Of a DNA stretch of 64,000 bases, positions 21,544-29,360 are shown piece by piece (position 1 is the stretch's first letter; each line of letters opens with the position of its first letter). The notes below the pieces were generated by a model. The model ran no database searches. It saw only the letters and a list, made by a program, of their open reading frames with translations, and was not told the DNA's origin. The DNA is from Amphritea atlantica (GTDB lineage Bacteria > Pseudomonadota > Gammaproteobacteria > Pseudomonadales > Balneatricaceae), in the NCBI RefSeq assembly GCF_018860855.1, contig NZ_JAHKQE010000014.1, positions 62,001-126,000 on the forward strand, read 5' to 3'. A program made the translations under genes and the position numbers.

Positions 21544-21562
21544 TTTGTTATATTGTAACAAA
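21544..21562. promoter_or_regulatory. candidate Zur box
   Basis: TTTGTTATATTGTAACAAA is a perfect inverted repeat with seven-base arms. Its core TGTTATA-N3-TAACA agrees with the gammaproteobacterial Zur consensus except in the central bases. It ends 21 bases before the ATG of a YeiR-like zinc GTPase, where repressor binding would block transcription under zinc sufficiency. Zur control is inference from the motif and gene type. Confidence 0.7.
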
Positions 21563-21583
21563 TATTATTTTGCAGAGTTGACC

Positions 21584-22573
21584 ATGTTTACACAGATCCC
21601 TACCAATATTATTACCGGCTTTCTCGGCGTGGGTAAAACCACCGCTATTCAACAGCTGTTAAAGAATAAGCCAGTGGAAGAGCGTTGGGCAGTGCTGGTG
21701 AATGAGTTTGGTGAAATCGGTATTGATGCGGGCTTGTTGGCGAATGAGCAGCAGGCAACGGGTGTGTTTATGAAGGAGGTGCCCGGTGGTTGCATGTGTT
21801 GCGCCGCCGGTATTCCGATGCAGGTTGCACTCAGCCAGTTAATTCGCCAGGCAAAGCCCGATCGTATTTTGATTGAACCAACCGGTTTAGGTCATCCATT
21901 AGAAGTCATCAAGGTGTTGCAGCAGCCTCATTATCAGGAGGTTTTAGATCTGCGCACAGTGATAACGCTGGTGGATGCCCGTAAGCTGGCGGATGCTCGA
22001 TATACCGAGCACGATACCTTTAATCAGCAGTTACAGGTTGCCGATTTAGTGATTGCACATAAAGAGGATCTCTATAACGGGACGGAAATGGCCCAACTGA
22101 CCGATTACCTGTCTCAGCTTGGGAGTCCGGCGCCGATTGTCGGTAGCTCAAACGGTTTGCTTGATCTGTCGTGGCTGGAAGTGGCGTCTAAACACCGTGC
22201 AGCTAACACACCGGCTGAACCATCCCATCAACACCATGATCATTACCAAGCCGATGACGAGATCCCTGCATGTGGTTATCTACGCAAAGATAACCAGGGC
22301 GAGGGTTATCGTAGCAGTGGTTGGATTTTCAGTCCTGAATTTGAGTTTTCTTATGCCGCGTTAGAACCGTTGTTGATGGGGGTGGAATCCGAACGCTTGA
22401 AAGCGGTGTTTATTACCGATGAAGGGATTTTCGCGTTTAATCAGGTCGATTCAGTTTTGAAAGTGCAGGCGCTTGATGAAGTAATGGATAGCCGTATTGA
22501 AGTGATTGGTGAGGAGCCCCGCCAGTGGGCCGAACTCGAACAGCAGTTATTGGCGATGGCGGTGCGTTGCTAG
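21584..22573 (+). CDS. COG0523 zinc GTPase, YeiR-like metallochaperone
   Basis: A G3E GTPase of 329 residues. It has Walker A GFLGVGKTT (residues 12-20), the switch segment NEFGEIGID, the metal-binding motif GCMCC with C70, C72 and C73, LIEPTGLGHP, and HKED as the guanine motif. A His-rich insertion (SHQHHDHY, about residue 210) separates it from the C-terminal CobW domain. Residue pattern is very close to E. coli YeiR. These proteins bind zinc and hydrolyse GTP, probably delivering metal to client enzymes during zinc shortage; the Zur-like box fits. ATG at 21584 begins the Walker-proximal strand; 30 upstream open codons are not family-like. Confidence 0.87.
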   Translation: MFTQIPTNIITGFLGVGKTTAIQQLLKNKPVEERWAVLVNEFGEIGIDAGLLANEQQATGVFMKEVPGGCMCCAAGIPMQVALSQLIRQAKPDRILIEPTGLGHPLEVIKVLQQPHYQEVLDLRTVITLVDARKLADARYTEHDTFNQQLQVADLVIAHKEDLYNGTEMAQLTDYLSQLGSPAPIVGSSNGLLDLSWLEVASKHRAANTPAEPSHQHHDHYQADDEIPACGYLRKDNQGEGYRSSGWIFSPEFEFSYAALEPLLMGVESERLKAVFITDEGIFAFNQVDSVLKVQALDEVMDSRIEVIGEEPRQWAELEQQLLAMAVRC

Positions 22574-23064
22574 GACTCTCCATCACGGCTTGGTGCGGCG
22601 ATATCTAGCAATGGCGCTGCATCGAGTGTTTCAGCGTCCATCATCCCAGAAACCTGTTGTAGGGCCGCGAGTATATGCAGTTGCTCTGCATTGCCTAAAT
22701 TTTCAAAGCGAGTGATAAAGGACTCATGTAACAAAGTCGGCACGGTTTGAAAAATTTCGTCACCGGTTGTTGTCAGCCGAGCATTCACTATGCGGCGATC
22801 AGTATTGCTGCGTACCCGTTCGACCAGTTGGCGCTCTTCTAAACGATTCATAATAGTGCTGACGGTCGCTTGGCTTAACGAAACATCATCTGAAATCCGC
22901 TTAACGGTAACATCCCCCAAATCCTTGATGGCGCGTAACACCATCACCTGTGGAATCGTCAGACCACAAGCCTTTACTACCCGCTTTGATTGAAGGTCGG
23001 TCGCCCGAATGATTTTTCTCAGTTCAATCAGAACATCCTGCCAGCAGGGCATATTATCAATCAT
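22570..23064 (-). CDS. MarR family transcriptional regulator
   Basis: A 164-residue winged-helix repressor. The recognition region LTIPQVMVLRAIKDLG and VKRISDDVSLSQATVSTIMNRLEERQLVERV, followed by the wing NTDRRIVNARLT, is typical MarR. It is divergent from the quaternary-amine transporter operon, so it probably controls that uptake system. The ATG at 23064 follows an AGAGG-like site; a longer reading would add 31 unlike residues. Its stop shares the CTAG tetranucleotide with the stop of the YeiR-like gene. Confidence 0.88.
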   Translation of the reverse strand: MIDNMPCWQDVLIELRKIIRATDLQSKRVVKACGLTIPQVMVLRAIKDLGDVTVKRISDDVSLSQATVSTIMNRLEERQLVERVRSNTDRRIVNARLTTTGDEIFQTVPTLLHESFITRFENLGNAEQLHILAALQQVSGMMDAETLDAAPLLDIAAPSRDGES

Positions 23065-23211
23065 TGTCTCTGAAGACCTCTTAACTCGTTGAAAGCCGAG
23101 CGAGTATATAGCTAGGCAAGCATGCAACACAAACAACCGTGCGTCGAAGCAAACCATTATAAACAGAAAAATAGTTTGAGTTCTAATTATTACAGGACTA
23201 ATATAATCACA

Positions 23212-23230
23212 TCAAACTATAATAGTTCAA
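23212..23230. promoter_or_regulatory. palindromic operator over the proX promoter
   Basis: AACTATAATAGTT (23215-23227) is a perfect palindrome overlapping a consensus -10 TATAAT at 23218-23223. A nine-base inverted match to part of it, ATAGTTTGA, lies at 23171-23179, and TCAAACTAT at 23212-23220. This is a plausible MarR-family operator between the divergent marR and proX genes. No good -35 is visible at the usual distance, which would suit an activated or weak promoter. Confidence 0.55.
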
Positions 23231-23248
23231 AATAAACGTGGAGACGTC

Positions 23249-24241
23249 ATGAGAAAATTGATTGCTGCATCGGCAATGCTGTTGGCCGTTACGCAAGTAC
23301 AGGCGGCAGACGAGTGCGGAAAAGTCACCATTGCGGATATGAACTGGAGTTCGGCAACACTGATTGCCAATGTGGATAGATTTATCCTCGAACACGGTTA
23401 TGGCTGTGAAGCTGAACTCGTGCCAGGGGATACCATGCCAACGGGCACCTCGATGATCGAAAAAGGCGAACCTGATATTGCTCCAGAGATGTGGAGCAAC
23501 GCCATGCGTGAGGCGCTGGATAAAGGTGTGGCTGAAAAACGTTTACGCTTTGCCGGTAATTCATTATCTGATGGTGGTGAAGAAGGCTTCTGGATACCGG
23601 AATATCTGGTTAAAGAATACCCTGAATTAGCGACCATTGAAGGTGTGAAGAAGCACGCAGCACTGTTTAAGCATCCAGAAGATCATAGTAAATATGCATT
23701 TTATGGATGCCCAGCGGGTTGGAACTGTCAAATAAGCGCAGGTAACCTGTTTAAAGCATTAAATCTGGAAGATGCTGGTTTTGATCTGATTGATCCAGGT
23801 TCAGGTGCTGGCCTGTCAGGTTCTATCGCCAAGGCGTTTGCTCGTGAAGAACCATGGTTTGGTTACTACTGGGCACCTACAGCGGTGCTGGGTAAATACA
23901 AAATGGTGAAAGTTGATTTCGGTTCGGGTGTTGATAAAGATGAGTATATTAACTGTACGTCATCTAACGAATGCGAAAATCCTAAAGTAACCATGTATCC
24001 GCCTTCACTGGTTCAAACGGTAACGACTGAAGAGTTTGCGACCCGTGTTCCGGCGGCTTATGAGTATGCGTCTAAGCGTTCGCTGACGAATAATCAGCTC
24101 AACACGCTGTTGGCTTGGATGGAAGATAATCAGGCTGATGGTGAGGTAGCTGCTGAGTATTTCCTTACTGAGCATGAAGAGCTTTGGATGCCGTGGGTTT
24201 CGGCAGACGTTGCTGCAAAAGTGAAGCAAGCTCTGCAATAA
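23249..24241 (+). CDS. glycine betaine/choline-type ABC substrate-binding protein
   Basis: The 330-residue precursor has a signal peptide (MRKLIAASAMLLAVTQVQA) and an OpuAC fold with MNWSSATLIANVDRFIL and WFGYYWAPTAVLGKY; tryptophan and tyrosine residues would form an aromatic cage for a quaternary ammonium ligand. Cysteines occur in pairs (GCPAGWNC, NCTSSNEC), suggesting disulfides. It is the first gene of a three-gene transporter operon. Ligand could be glycine betaine, choline or a related osmolyte; the sequence does not settle which. Confidence 0.88.
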   Translation: MRKLIAASAMLLAVTQVQAADECGKVTIADMNWSSATLIANVDRFILEHGYGCEAELVPGDTMPTGTSMIEKGEPDIAPEMWSNAMREALDKGVAEKRLRFAGNSLSDGGEEGFWIPEYLVKEYPELATIEGVKKHAALFKHPEDHSKYAFYGCPAGWNCQISAGNLFKALNLEDAGFDLIDPGSGAGLSGSIAKAFAREEPWFGYYWAPTAVLGKYKMVKVDFGSGVDKDEYINCTSSNECENPKVTMYPPSLVQTVTTEEFATRVPAAYEYASKRSLTNNQLNTLLAWMEDNQADGEVAAEYFLTEHEELWMPWVSADVAAKVKQALQ

Positions 24242-24266
24242 TCGTTGCGGTTGAGTGCTAAAAAAT

Positions 24267-24306
24267 CACTGCCTGATTGCCTACAGTAATCGGGCAGTGT
24301 TGTTTC
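24267..24306 (+). terminator. intercistronic hairpin after the binding-protein gene
   Basis: CACTGCCTGATT and AATCGGGCAGTG pair over 12 positions including one G-T wobble, followed by TTGTTTC. It lies inside the operon, between the binding-protein and permease genes, and probably lowers downstream expression or protects the upstream mRNA, giving excess binding protein. Confidence 0.65.
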
Positions 24307-24321
24307 TGAAAGAGGTTATAT

Positions 24322-25221
24322 ATGGCTGATGCAAGCTGGTTGAGTGAGATACCCCAACTGAGCCGAGGGAATCTCCGGGATATCCGTAAATTTTTGGATA
24401 CCGAGTATCGTGACTTTTCCCGTGAATACGGCGAGATGATTGAAGGGTTTTTCGACCCTTTGTTAACATTTTTAGTTTGGTTTGAAAAACTGCTATTAGC
24501 AACGCCGTGGTGGTTGGTGATTGCTATTATTGCGGGTCTTGCGTATCTATCCAGTCGTTCATGGAAGCTTAGCTTAGGTGTGGTGATATCGTTCTTTATG
24601 ATCGGTTATTTCGGCATGTGGGATAATACCATGCGCACCATGAGTATTATTCTGGTGTGTACCTTTCTCGCCGTTGCCTTAGGGGTGCCGATAGGAATAG
24701 CAATGGCGCGTTCTGATCGGGTGCAGTCGGTGGTGACGCCGCTGTTGGATATCATGCAAACGATGCCTGCCTTTGTGTATCTGATTCCGGTGGTGATGTT
24801 GTTGGGGATTGGCAAGATACCAGGAGTGATTGCGGTGATCATCTATGCGATACCGCCGGTTATTCGCTTAACTAATTTGGGTATCCGACTGGTGGATAAA
24901 GATGTGCTGGAAGCGGCGACAGCTTATGGTGCCAGTTCGCTACAGCGTTTAATGGGCGTGCAACTGCCTTTGGCTATGCCAACCATTATGGCGGGTATTA
25001 ACCAGACCATTATGATGGCGCTGTCGATGGTGGTTATTGCTTCGATGATCGGTGTGAAAGGGCTAGGACAACCGGTATTGAAGTCGATTACCAATCAGTA
25101 CTTCACCTTGGGGTTATTAAACGGTTTGGCGATTGTGGCACTGGCGATTATTTTTGACCGGGTCTCTCAGGCATATGCCAAGCGGAGTCAGCGATACTTA
25201 GAGGGCATGGATAATGGCTGA
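24322..25221 (+). CDS. quaternary-amine ABC transporter permease (ProW/OpuAB family)
   Basis: A 299-residue inner-membrane permease with an N-terminal soluble stretch (about residues 1-45), then six or more hydrophobic helices. The typical BPD_transp_1 loop reads EAATAYGASSLQRLMGVQLPLAMPTIMAGI (two adjoining parts near residue 195), the site that contacts the ATPase. It resembles ProW in having a long cytosolic N-terminus. The end overlaps the ATPase gene by eight bases. Confidence 0.88.
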   Translation: MADASWLSEIPQLSRGNLRDIRKFLDTEYRDFSREYGEMIEGFFDPLLTFLVWFEKLLLATPWWLVIAIIAGLAYLSSRSWKLSLGVVISFFMIGYFGMWDNTMRTMSIILVCTFLAVALGVPIGIAMARSDRVQSVVTPLLDIMQTMPAFVYLIPVVMLLGIGKIPGVIAVIIYAIPPVIRLTNLGIRLVDKDVLEAATAYGASSLQRLMGVQLPLAMPTIMAGINQTIMMALSMVVIASMIGVKGLGQPVLKSITNQYFTLGLLNGLAIVALAIIFDRVSQAYAKRSQRYLEGMDNG

Positions 25222-26446
25222 AGCAGATAAAAAAGCAGCCCCTACGACACTGATTAAAATCGAGGGGCTATATAAACTTTTTGGAAATAATCCGAAGAAG
25301 TTTATGCCCTTAGTGCATGAAGGAAAAAGTAAGGATGAAATTCTTGCGGAAACCGGTCATACGCTTGGTCTGAAAGATATTAATCTGACGATTAATAAAG
25401 GCGAGATTTTCGTGATTATGGGGCTGTCAGGCTCCGGTAAATCCACGTTGATTCGTCACTTTAACCGGCTGATCGATCCGACTGAAGGTGTCATTGAAGT
25501 CGAAGGCACCGACGTCATGAAACTCGGGCCTAAAGAGTTAGAACAGTTCCGCCGCCACAAAATGTCGATGGTATTTCAGCGCTTTGGCTTACTACCGCAT
25601 AAATCGGTGGTTGATAATGTTGCTTATGGTCTCTCTATTCAGGGGGTCAGCAAGGCTGAGAGTAAAGCGAAGGCGACTGAGTGGTTAGCCACCGTTGGCT
25701 TGGCTGGCTATGAAGAGCAGTATCCGGCGCAGCTATCGGGTGGACAGCAGCAGCGAGTCGGGTTGGCGCGGGCGTTGTGTACCGATGCTGAAATTCTGTT
25801 GATGGATGAAGCTTTCTCGGCACTTGACCCTCTAATTCGTTCCGAAATGCAGGACCAGCTGATTGAACTGCAGGAAAAACTGCATAAAACCATTATCTTT
25901 ATCACCCACGATCTTGATGAAGCACTGCGTATCGGTGACCGTATCGCTATCTTGAAAGATGGTGAAATGGTACAGCAGGGTGAGCCTGAAGATATTCTGC
26001 TCAATCCCGCTAATGATTATGTTGAAGCCTTTGTCCGCGATGTAAACCGTGCTCGTGCGCTGACCGTCGAAACCGTGATGAAGGCACCAGCCTCACGTAT
26101 CACCGCTGATACCATTGAAGAAGCCTTGAAACAGATGAAAGGCTTTAAAGGTGATTATGGTTATCACATCAATGATGAGGGTTATCAGGGTGTTCTGACG
26201 GAAGAGACCTTGCAAGCTGCTTTTGATGACGATAAAAAAGCGGATCTTGATTCTCTTCAATACGAAGACTTGGATGCTATTTCGCAGGATGCGGTGCTAG
26301 AAACCGTTATTCCCGAGACCTTGAATGCGGAATACTCTCTACCGGTTATCGATGAAGAGGGCCAAATGACAGGGCAGTTATCCCGTCAGACATTGGCCGA
26401 AGTGTTGGGGAATGACGATACATCGGAAGAGCAGAAAAAGAGCTAG
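25214..26446 (+). CDS. quaternary-amine ABC transporter ATPase (ProV/OpuAA family)
   Basis: A 410-residue ATPase with ProV-like N-terminal extension (YKLFGNNPKKFMPLVHEGKS), Walker A GLSGSGKS (about residues 72-79), Q-loop VFQRFGLLPHKS, signature LSGGQQQRVGLARAL, Walker B ILLMDEAFSALDP and the switch histidine in ITHDLDEAL. The last 130 residues resemble degenerate CBS domains that sense ionic strength in OpuA. ATG overlaps the permease end by eight bases. Confidence 0.9.
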   Translation: MAEADKKAAPTTLIKIEGLYKLFGNNPKKFMPLVHEGKSKDEILAETGHTLGLKDINLTINKGEIFVIMGLSGSGKSTLIRHFNRLIDPTEGVIEVEGTDVMKLGPKELEQFRRHKMSMVFQRFGLLPHKSVVDNVAYGLSIQGVSKAESKAKATEWLATVGLAGYEEQYPAQLSGGQQQRVGLARALCTDAEILLMDEAFSALDPLIRSEMQDQLIELQEKLHKTIIFITHDLDEALRIGDRIAILKDGEMVQQGEPEDILLNPANDYVEAFVRDVNRARALTVETVMKAPASRITADTIEEALKQMKGFKGDYGYHINDEGYQGVLTEETLQAAFDDDKKADLDSLQYEDLDAISQDAVLETVIPETLNAEYSLPVIDEEGQMTGQLSRQTLAEVLGNDDTSEEQKKS

Positions 26447-26464
26447 CCTCTTGGTTAATCTTTC

Positions 26465-26497
26465 AAAAGGCTGATGCTTAACGCGTCGGCCTTTTTT
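26465..26497 (+). terminator. terminator of the quaternary-amine transporter operon
   Basis: AAAAGGCTGA pairs with TCGGCCTTTT (one G-T) around an 11-base loop, followed by further T residues, 19 bases after the ATPase stop. Confidence 0.85.
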
Positions 26498-26539
26498 GTG
26501 GCTGAGGCTTGCCAGCTAGAGCCTGTAGCATGGTGACTT

Positions 26540-27313
26540 TTATTGAGTATTGGCGCCCTCTAAGGCGAATATACGTCCGCCGTTGCTGACCGAATGGGAT
26601 TTGCCCAGTAGTTGTAGTGCATGCCAAGCCATCGCTTGGTTACTGGTGATTACGGGAATACCCAACAGCTCTTCTAAGGTTTCAATGACCTCGATGGAGC
26701 GCAGTGCGGTACAGGATATGAATAAGGCTTCAGCGTCTGGATGAATCTGTGTTAACGCGGCTTGCTTGATTGCTTCGGGGTCTATTCGGGTGATATCGGC
26801 GTCGGCCATCACATTAAAACCGATGATATTGAGGATGTTTAGCCCCTTGTCGGAAAAGAACTTTGCCACCTCTGTGTTAACTTCAGTGATATAAGGGGTG
26901 ATGATGGTGAGTTTTTTGACACCTAACGCCGAGAAAACAGCGGTCGCTGCCGTGACCGGGTTGGTTACTTGAGATTGCGGCTTAATTTTTTGTATTTGTT
27001 CTTTCAACGGCTGCTCGCCAATCGCGACGGTGCCGGAAGAGCAACAAAAAGCAATCACGTCGACCTGCTTTCCCGGTAGTAAGTCCGCGGTAGCACGGTT
27101 TAAATCCTGCGCCATTGCTTGAAGGTTTTTTGTATTCACGGGGTCATTGAAGGCGATTCGATTGGTGATGATTGAAACATCAGCGTCGCAGAGCAATGAG
27201 CGCATGGCATCCTCAACTAAATGATCTGTCCGTAGGGCGATAAGGCCTATTTTGCAGCCGGGAAAATATTCGCTTTTAGTATGCTCAAAGCCAACCTCTT
27301 CAATTTTTGTCAT
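26540..27313 (-). CDS. Asp/Glu racemase-superfamily protein (maleate isomerase/EutA-like)
   Basis: The 257-residue protein has two superfamily cysteine motifs, AFCCSSGTVA (C90/C91) and ISCTALRS (C201), placed like the two catalytic cysteines of maleate cis-trans isomerase and arylmalonate decarboxylase. Other family strands are CKIGLIAL and PVTAATAVFSALGVKKLTIITPY. Ectoine-utilisation EutA belongs to the same group, but no other ectoine-degradation gene is here. It follows the LysR gene on the same strand (163-base gap) and sits beside a DUF1989 gene. Substrate unknown. Confidence 0.8.
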   Translation of the reverse strand: MTKIEEVGFEHTKSEYFPGCKIGLIALRTDHLVEDAMRSLLCDADVSIITNRIAFNDPVNTKNLQAMAQDLNRATADLLPGKQVDVIAFCCSSGTVAIGEQPLKEQIQKIKPQSQVTNPVTAATAVFSALGVKKLTIITPYITEVNTEVAKFFSDKGLNILNIIGFNVMADADITRIDPEAIKQAALTQIHPDAEALFISCTALRSIEVIETLEELLGIPVITSNQAMAWHALQLLGKSHSVSNGGRIFALEGANTQ

Positions 27314-27476
27314 CGCTATGTATCTTATCTCTTTTTAATTATCGCACTGTATTATGCGCCAATTGTCGGACACATCCATTAGCGAGAGGTTAAAAGTCGC
27401 TGTTAAGGAGGGCGTGAGTCATCCCTTGAGACGGGGCAAAAGCGTTCTTCGCAGTGAGTAGACGGTATAAAAGGGT

Positions 27477-28328
27477 TTAAAACAGCGGGGTATCTCTCTG
27501 TTCGAGGATCTGTTGAATGAGTTGTTGGGCAGCCTCATTTGCTAGGTTAGGGGCTTGGTGTAATGAAATCTCAGATTCACCCAAACGCGGGAACCCTTCC
27601 TTTTCATCCAGTATCCTCATACCGGGTCGTAAGTCTTTTTGAGTCAGAACGGTGACTGCGAGCCCAGATTCTACGGCGGCTTTTATGGCTTCGTGACTGT
27701 GGCAACTCAGTGCGATTTGCCAAGCCCTGCCCGCTTTTTCTAAGGCTGTTAGCGCTGTTTTTCGGTAGAGGCAGGGAGAAGGAACCAGTGCCAGTGGTAT
27801 CGGGCCATTTGTCGGTACTTGAAAGTCTTTACTGGCCAGCCAGACTAATGGGTCTCGATAGAGTGGGGTGCCCTCGCCTGTTGGGGGGATCTGCGAGAGG
27901 ATGGCAAGATCAATCGCGCCGGCATCAATCTCTGGTCGAATGTTACTACTTAAACCAACGGTGATTTCGATCTCTACATCTTTTTGAGTGCGAGCAAAGC
28001 GCGCCAGTACACGGGAGAAGGGCAGTGACAGGTAATCTTCCGGAGCGGCAAAGTTAATATGCCCCTGTAATGGCTTTTCTTTGAATCGCGCTTCTACCTC
28101 GTCGCACAACTGAATAATTTTCTTCGCATATTGATACAGCACATCGCCATCATCGGTCAGCCGACAACTTCGCGTTGTCCGTTGTAATAGTTGCTGTCCT
28201 AGGGATTCTTCAAGACGTTTGATCTGATGGCTTACGGTCGATTGGGTTAAATGTCTGCTCTTAGTTGCTGCGGTAAAACTTTCGCCTTCGGCAACCGTAA
28301 TGAAAGTGCGCAACAGCTCAAGGTTCAT
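27477..28328 (-). CDS. LysR family transcriptional regulator
   Basis: A 283-residue LysR protein whose HTH is LELLRTFITVAEGESFTAAT with HLTQSTVSHQIKRLEESLG, then an effector domain (INFAAPEDYLSLPFSRVLARFAR). It is divergent from the DUF1989 gene across 111 bases. That gap contains two direct TTTATATCA copies 18 bases apart (28377-28385, 28395-28403) in an AT-rich stretch, a possible operator. Likely regulator of the DUF1989 gene and perhaps the racemase-like gene. Confidence 0.87.
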   Translation of the reverse strand: MNLELLRTFITVAEGESFTAATKSRHLTQSTVSHQIKRLEESLGQQLLQRTTRSCRLTDDGDVLYQYAKKIIQLCDEVEARFKEKPLQGHINFAAPEDYLSLPFSRVLARFARTQKDVEIEITVGLSSNIRPEIDAGAIDLAILSQIPPTGEGTPLYRDPLVWLASKDFQVPTNGPIPLALVPSPCLYRKTALTALEKAGRAWQIALSCHSHEAIKAAVESGLAVTVLTQKDLRPGMRILDEKEGFPRLGESEISLHQAPNLANEAAQQLIQQILEQRDTPLF

Positions 28329-28376
28329 GGGCAGTCATCTCTTAATATATGGCGAAAATTAAACAATGGCTTTTAT

Positions 28377-28403
28377 TTATATCATTTTTAAAATTTATAT
28401 CAA
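28377..28403. promoter_or_regulatory. direct repeat in the LysR/DUF1989 divergent promoter
   Basis: TTTATATCA occurs twice, start to start 18 bases, in an AT-rich gap between divergent genes. Spacing of nearly two helical turns would place two regulator protomers on one face. Role is inference. Confidence 0.4.
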
Positions 28404-28439
28404 TGTGATTGAATCCATTAACGCAAAAAGGAATCAAAC

Positions 28440-29306
28440 ATGAATACATCGAAAGTTAATAAAGAAAAACCTGCTGTTGAGCCCCGTCATCAACATTCAG
28501 CTAAACCGGTTATCTGTTATGACGTTGAGTGTTTGCCTGTCTATGATGAAAACCTCTATCAGCAAGCAAGGCAAGGTATGGAAAAAGTGTCCGAGGTTGT
28601 CGTGCCTCCTCGAGACGGCGCTTCTTTTACGGTGCCGGCGGGGCATTTCTTTCGTATTGTCAGCATCGAAGGTCCTCAGGTCGGTGATCTGAATTTGTGG
28701 AATGCGAATGACTTATCTGAACGATTTTACAGTGGAAAAACACGCCAGTTACATGCCAGTCATGTAAATACTGGCGATCGCTTATGGAGTAGCCTTCCGG
28801 CACTGCGTCCAATGGCAACCATTACCCATGATACTCTGGATTGGTATGGCTGGGATGAAGATGGGGCGGGCGTGCACGATGTGATTGGTACACGCTGTGA
28901 TCCTTATACGAATCATATGCTTAAAGGTGTCGATTATAACCATTGCTGTCATTCGAATCTGACCCGCGCGTTGGCGCACGCTGAAGGGGTGAGTCCTGAG
29001 ATCGCTGAACCGCATGTACATGATGTGCTGAATGTTTTTATGTGTACTGGATTCACGCAGGACACACATCAATATTTTATGAAAGCGAGCCCAGTGCGCC
29101 CAGGCGACTTTATTGAATTTTTCGCTGAGATCGATCTATTAGGAGCGTTATCTGCCTGTCCTGGTGGCGATTGTGGCAGCAGCCATTCCGATGACAGCAC
29201 CGCATGTTATCCACTGCTGGTTGAAATTTATAAGCCGACTAATGATGCCTTAGCGGACTGGCAATCACCGCCTAGAAGTGGTTATAACGGTAAACATGCT
29301 GTTTAA
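28440..29306 (+). CDS. DUF1989 (urea carboxylase-associated/CgdAB-like) protein
   Basis: A 288-residue DUF1989 protein. The domain (about residues 45-270) has VPAGHFFRIVSIEGPQVGDLNLWN, the HASHVNTGDRLWS segment, CHSNLTRAL, HVHDVLNVFMCTGF and ACPGGDCGSS; several His and Cys residues suggest metal binding. Characterised DUF1989 proteins CgdA and CgdB form carboxyguanidine deiminase beside a guanidine carboxylase. Here the gene stands alone with a LysR regulator and a racemase-like gene, and no carboxylase, so the substrate is open. AAAGGA precedes the ATG. Confidence 0.82.
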   Translation: MNTSKVNKEKPAVEPRHQHSAKPVICYDVECLPVYDENLYQQARQGMEKVSEVVVPPRDGASFTVPAGHFFRIVSIEGPQVGDLNLWNANDLSERFYSGKTRQLHASHVNTGDRLWSSLPALRPMATITHDTLDWYGWDEDGAGVHDVIGTRCDPYTNHMLKGVDYNHCCHSNLTRALAHAEGVSPEIAEPHVHDVLNVFMCTGFTQDTHQYFMKASPVRPGDFIEFFAEIDLLGALSACPGGDCGSSHSDDSTACYPLLVEIYKPTNDALADWQSPPRSGYNGKHAV

Positions 29307-29316
29307 GTGATGTGTT

Positions 29317-29351
29317 GGCAGCGACACCAGGTGTCGCTGCCTTGTTGTTTT
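29317..29351 (+). terminator. terminator of the DUF1989 gene
   Basis: GGCAGCGACACC and GGTGTCGCTGCC are perfect 12-base arms with one base between them; the folded form has about 11 pairs and a tight loop, followed by TTGTTGTTTT. It lies 10 bases after the stop. Confidence 0.85.
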
Positions 29352-29360
29352 GAGGCGATT

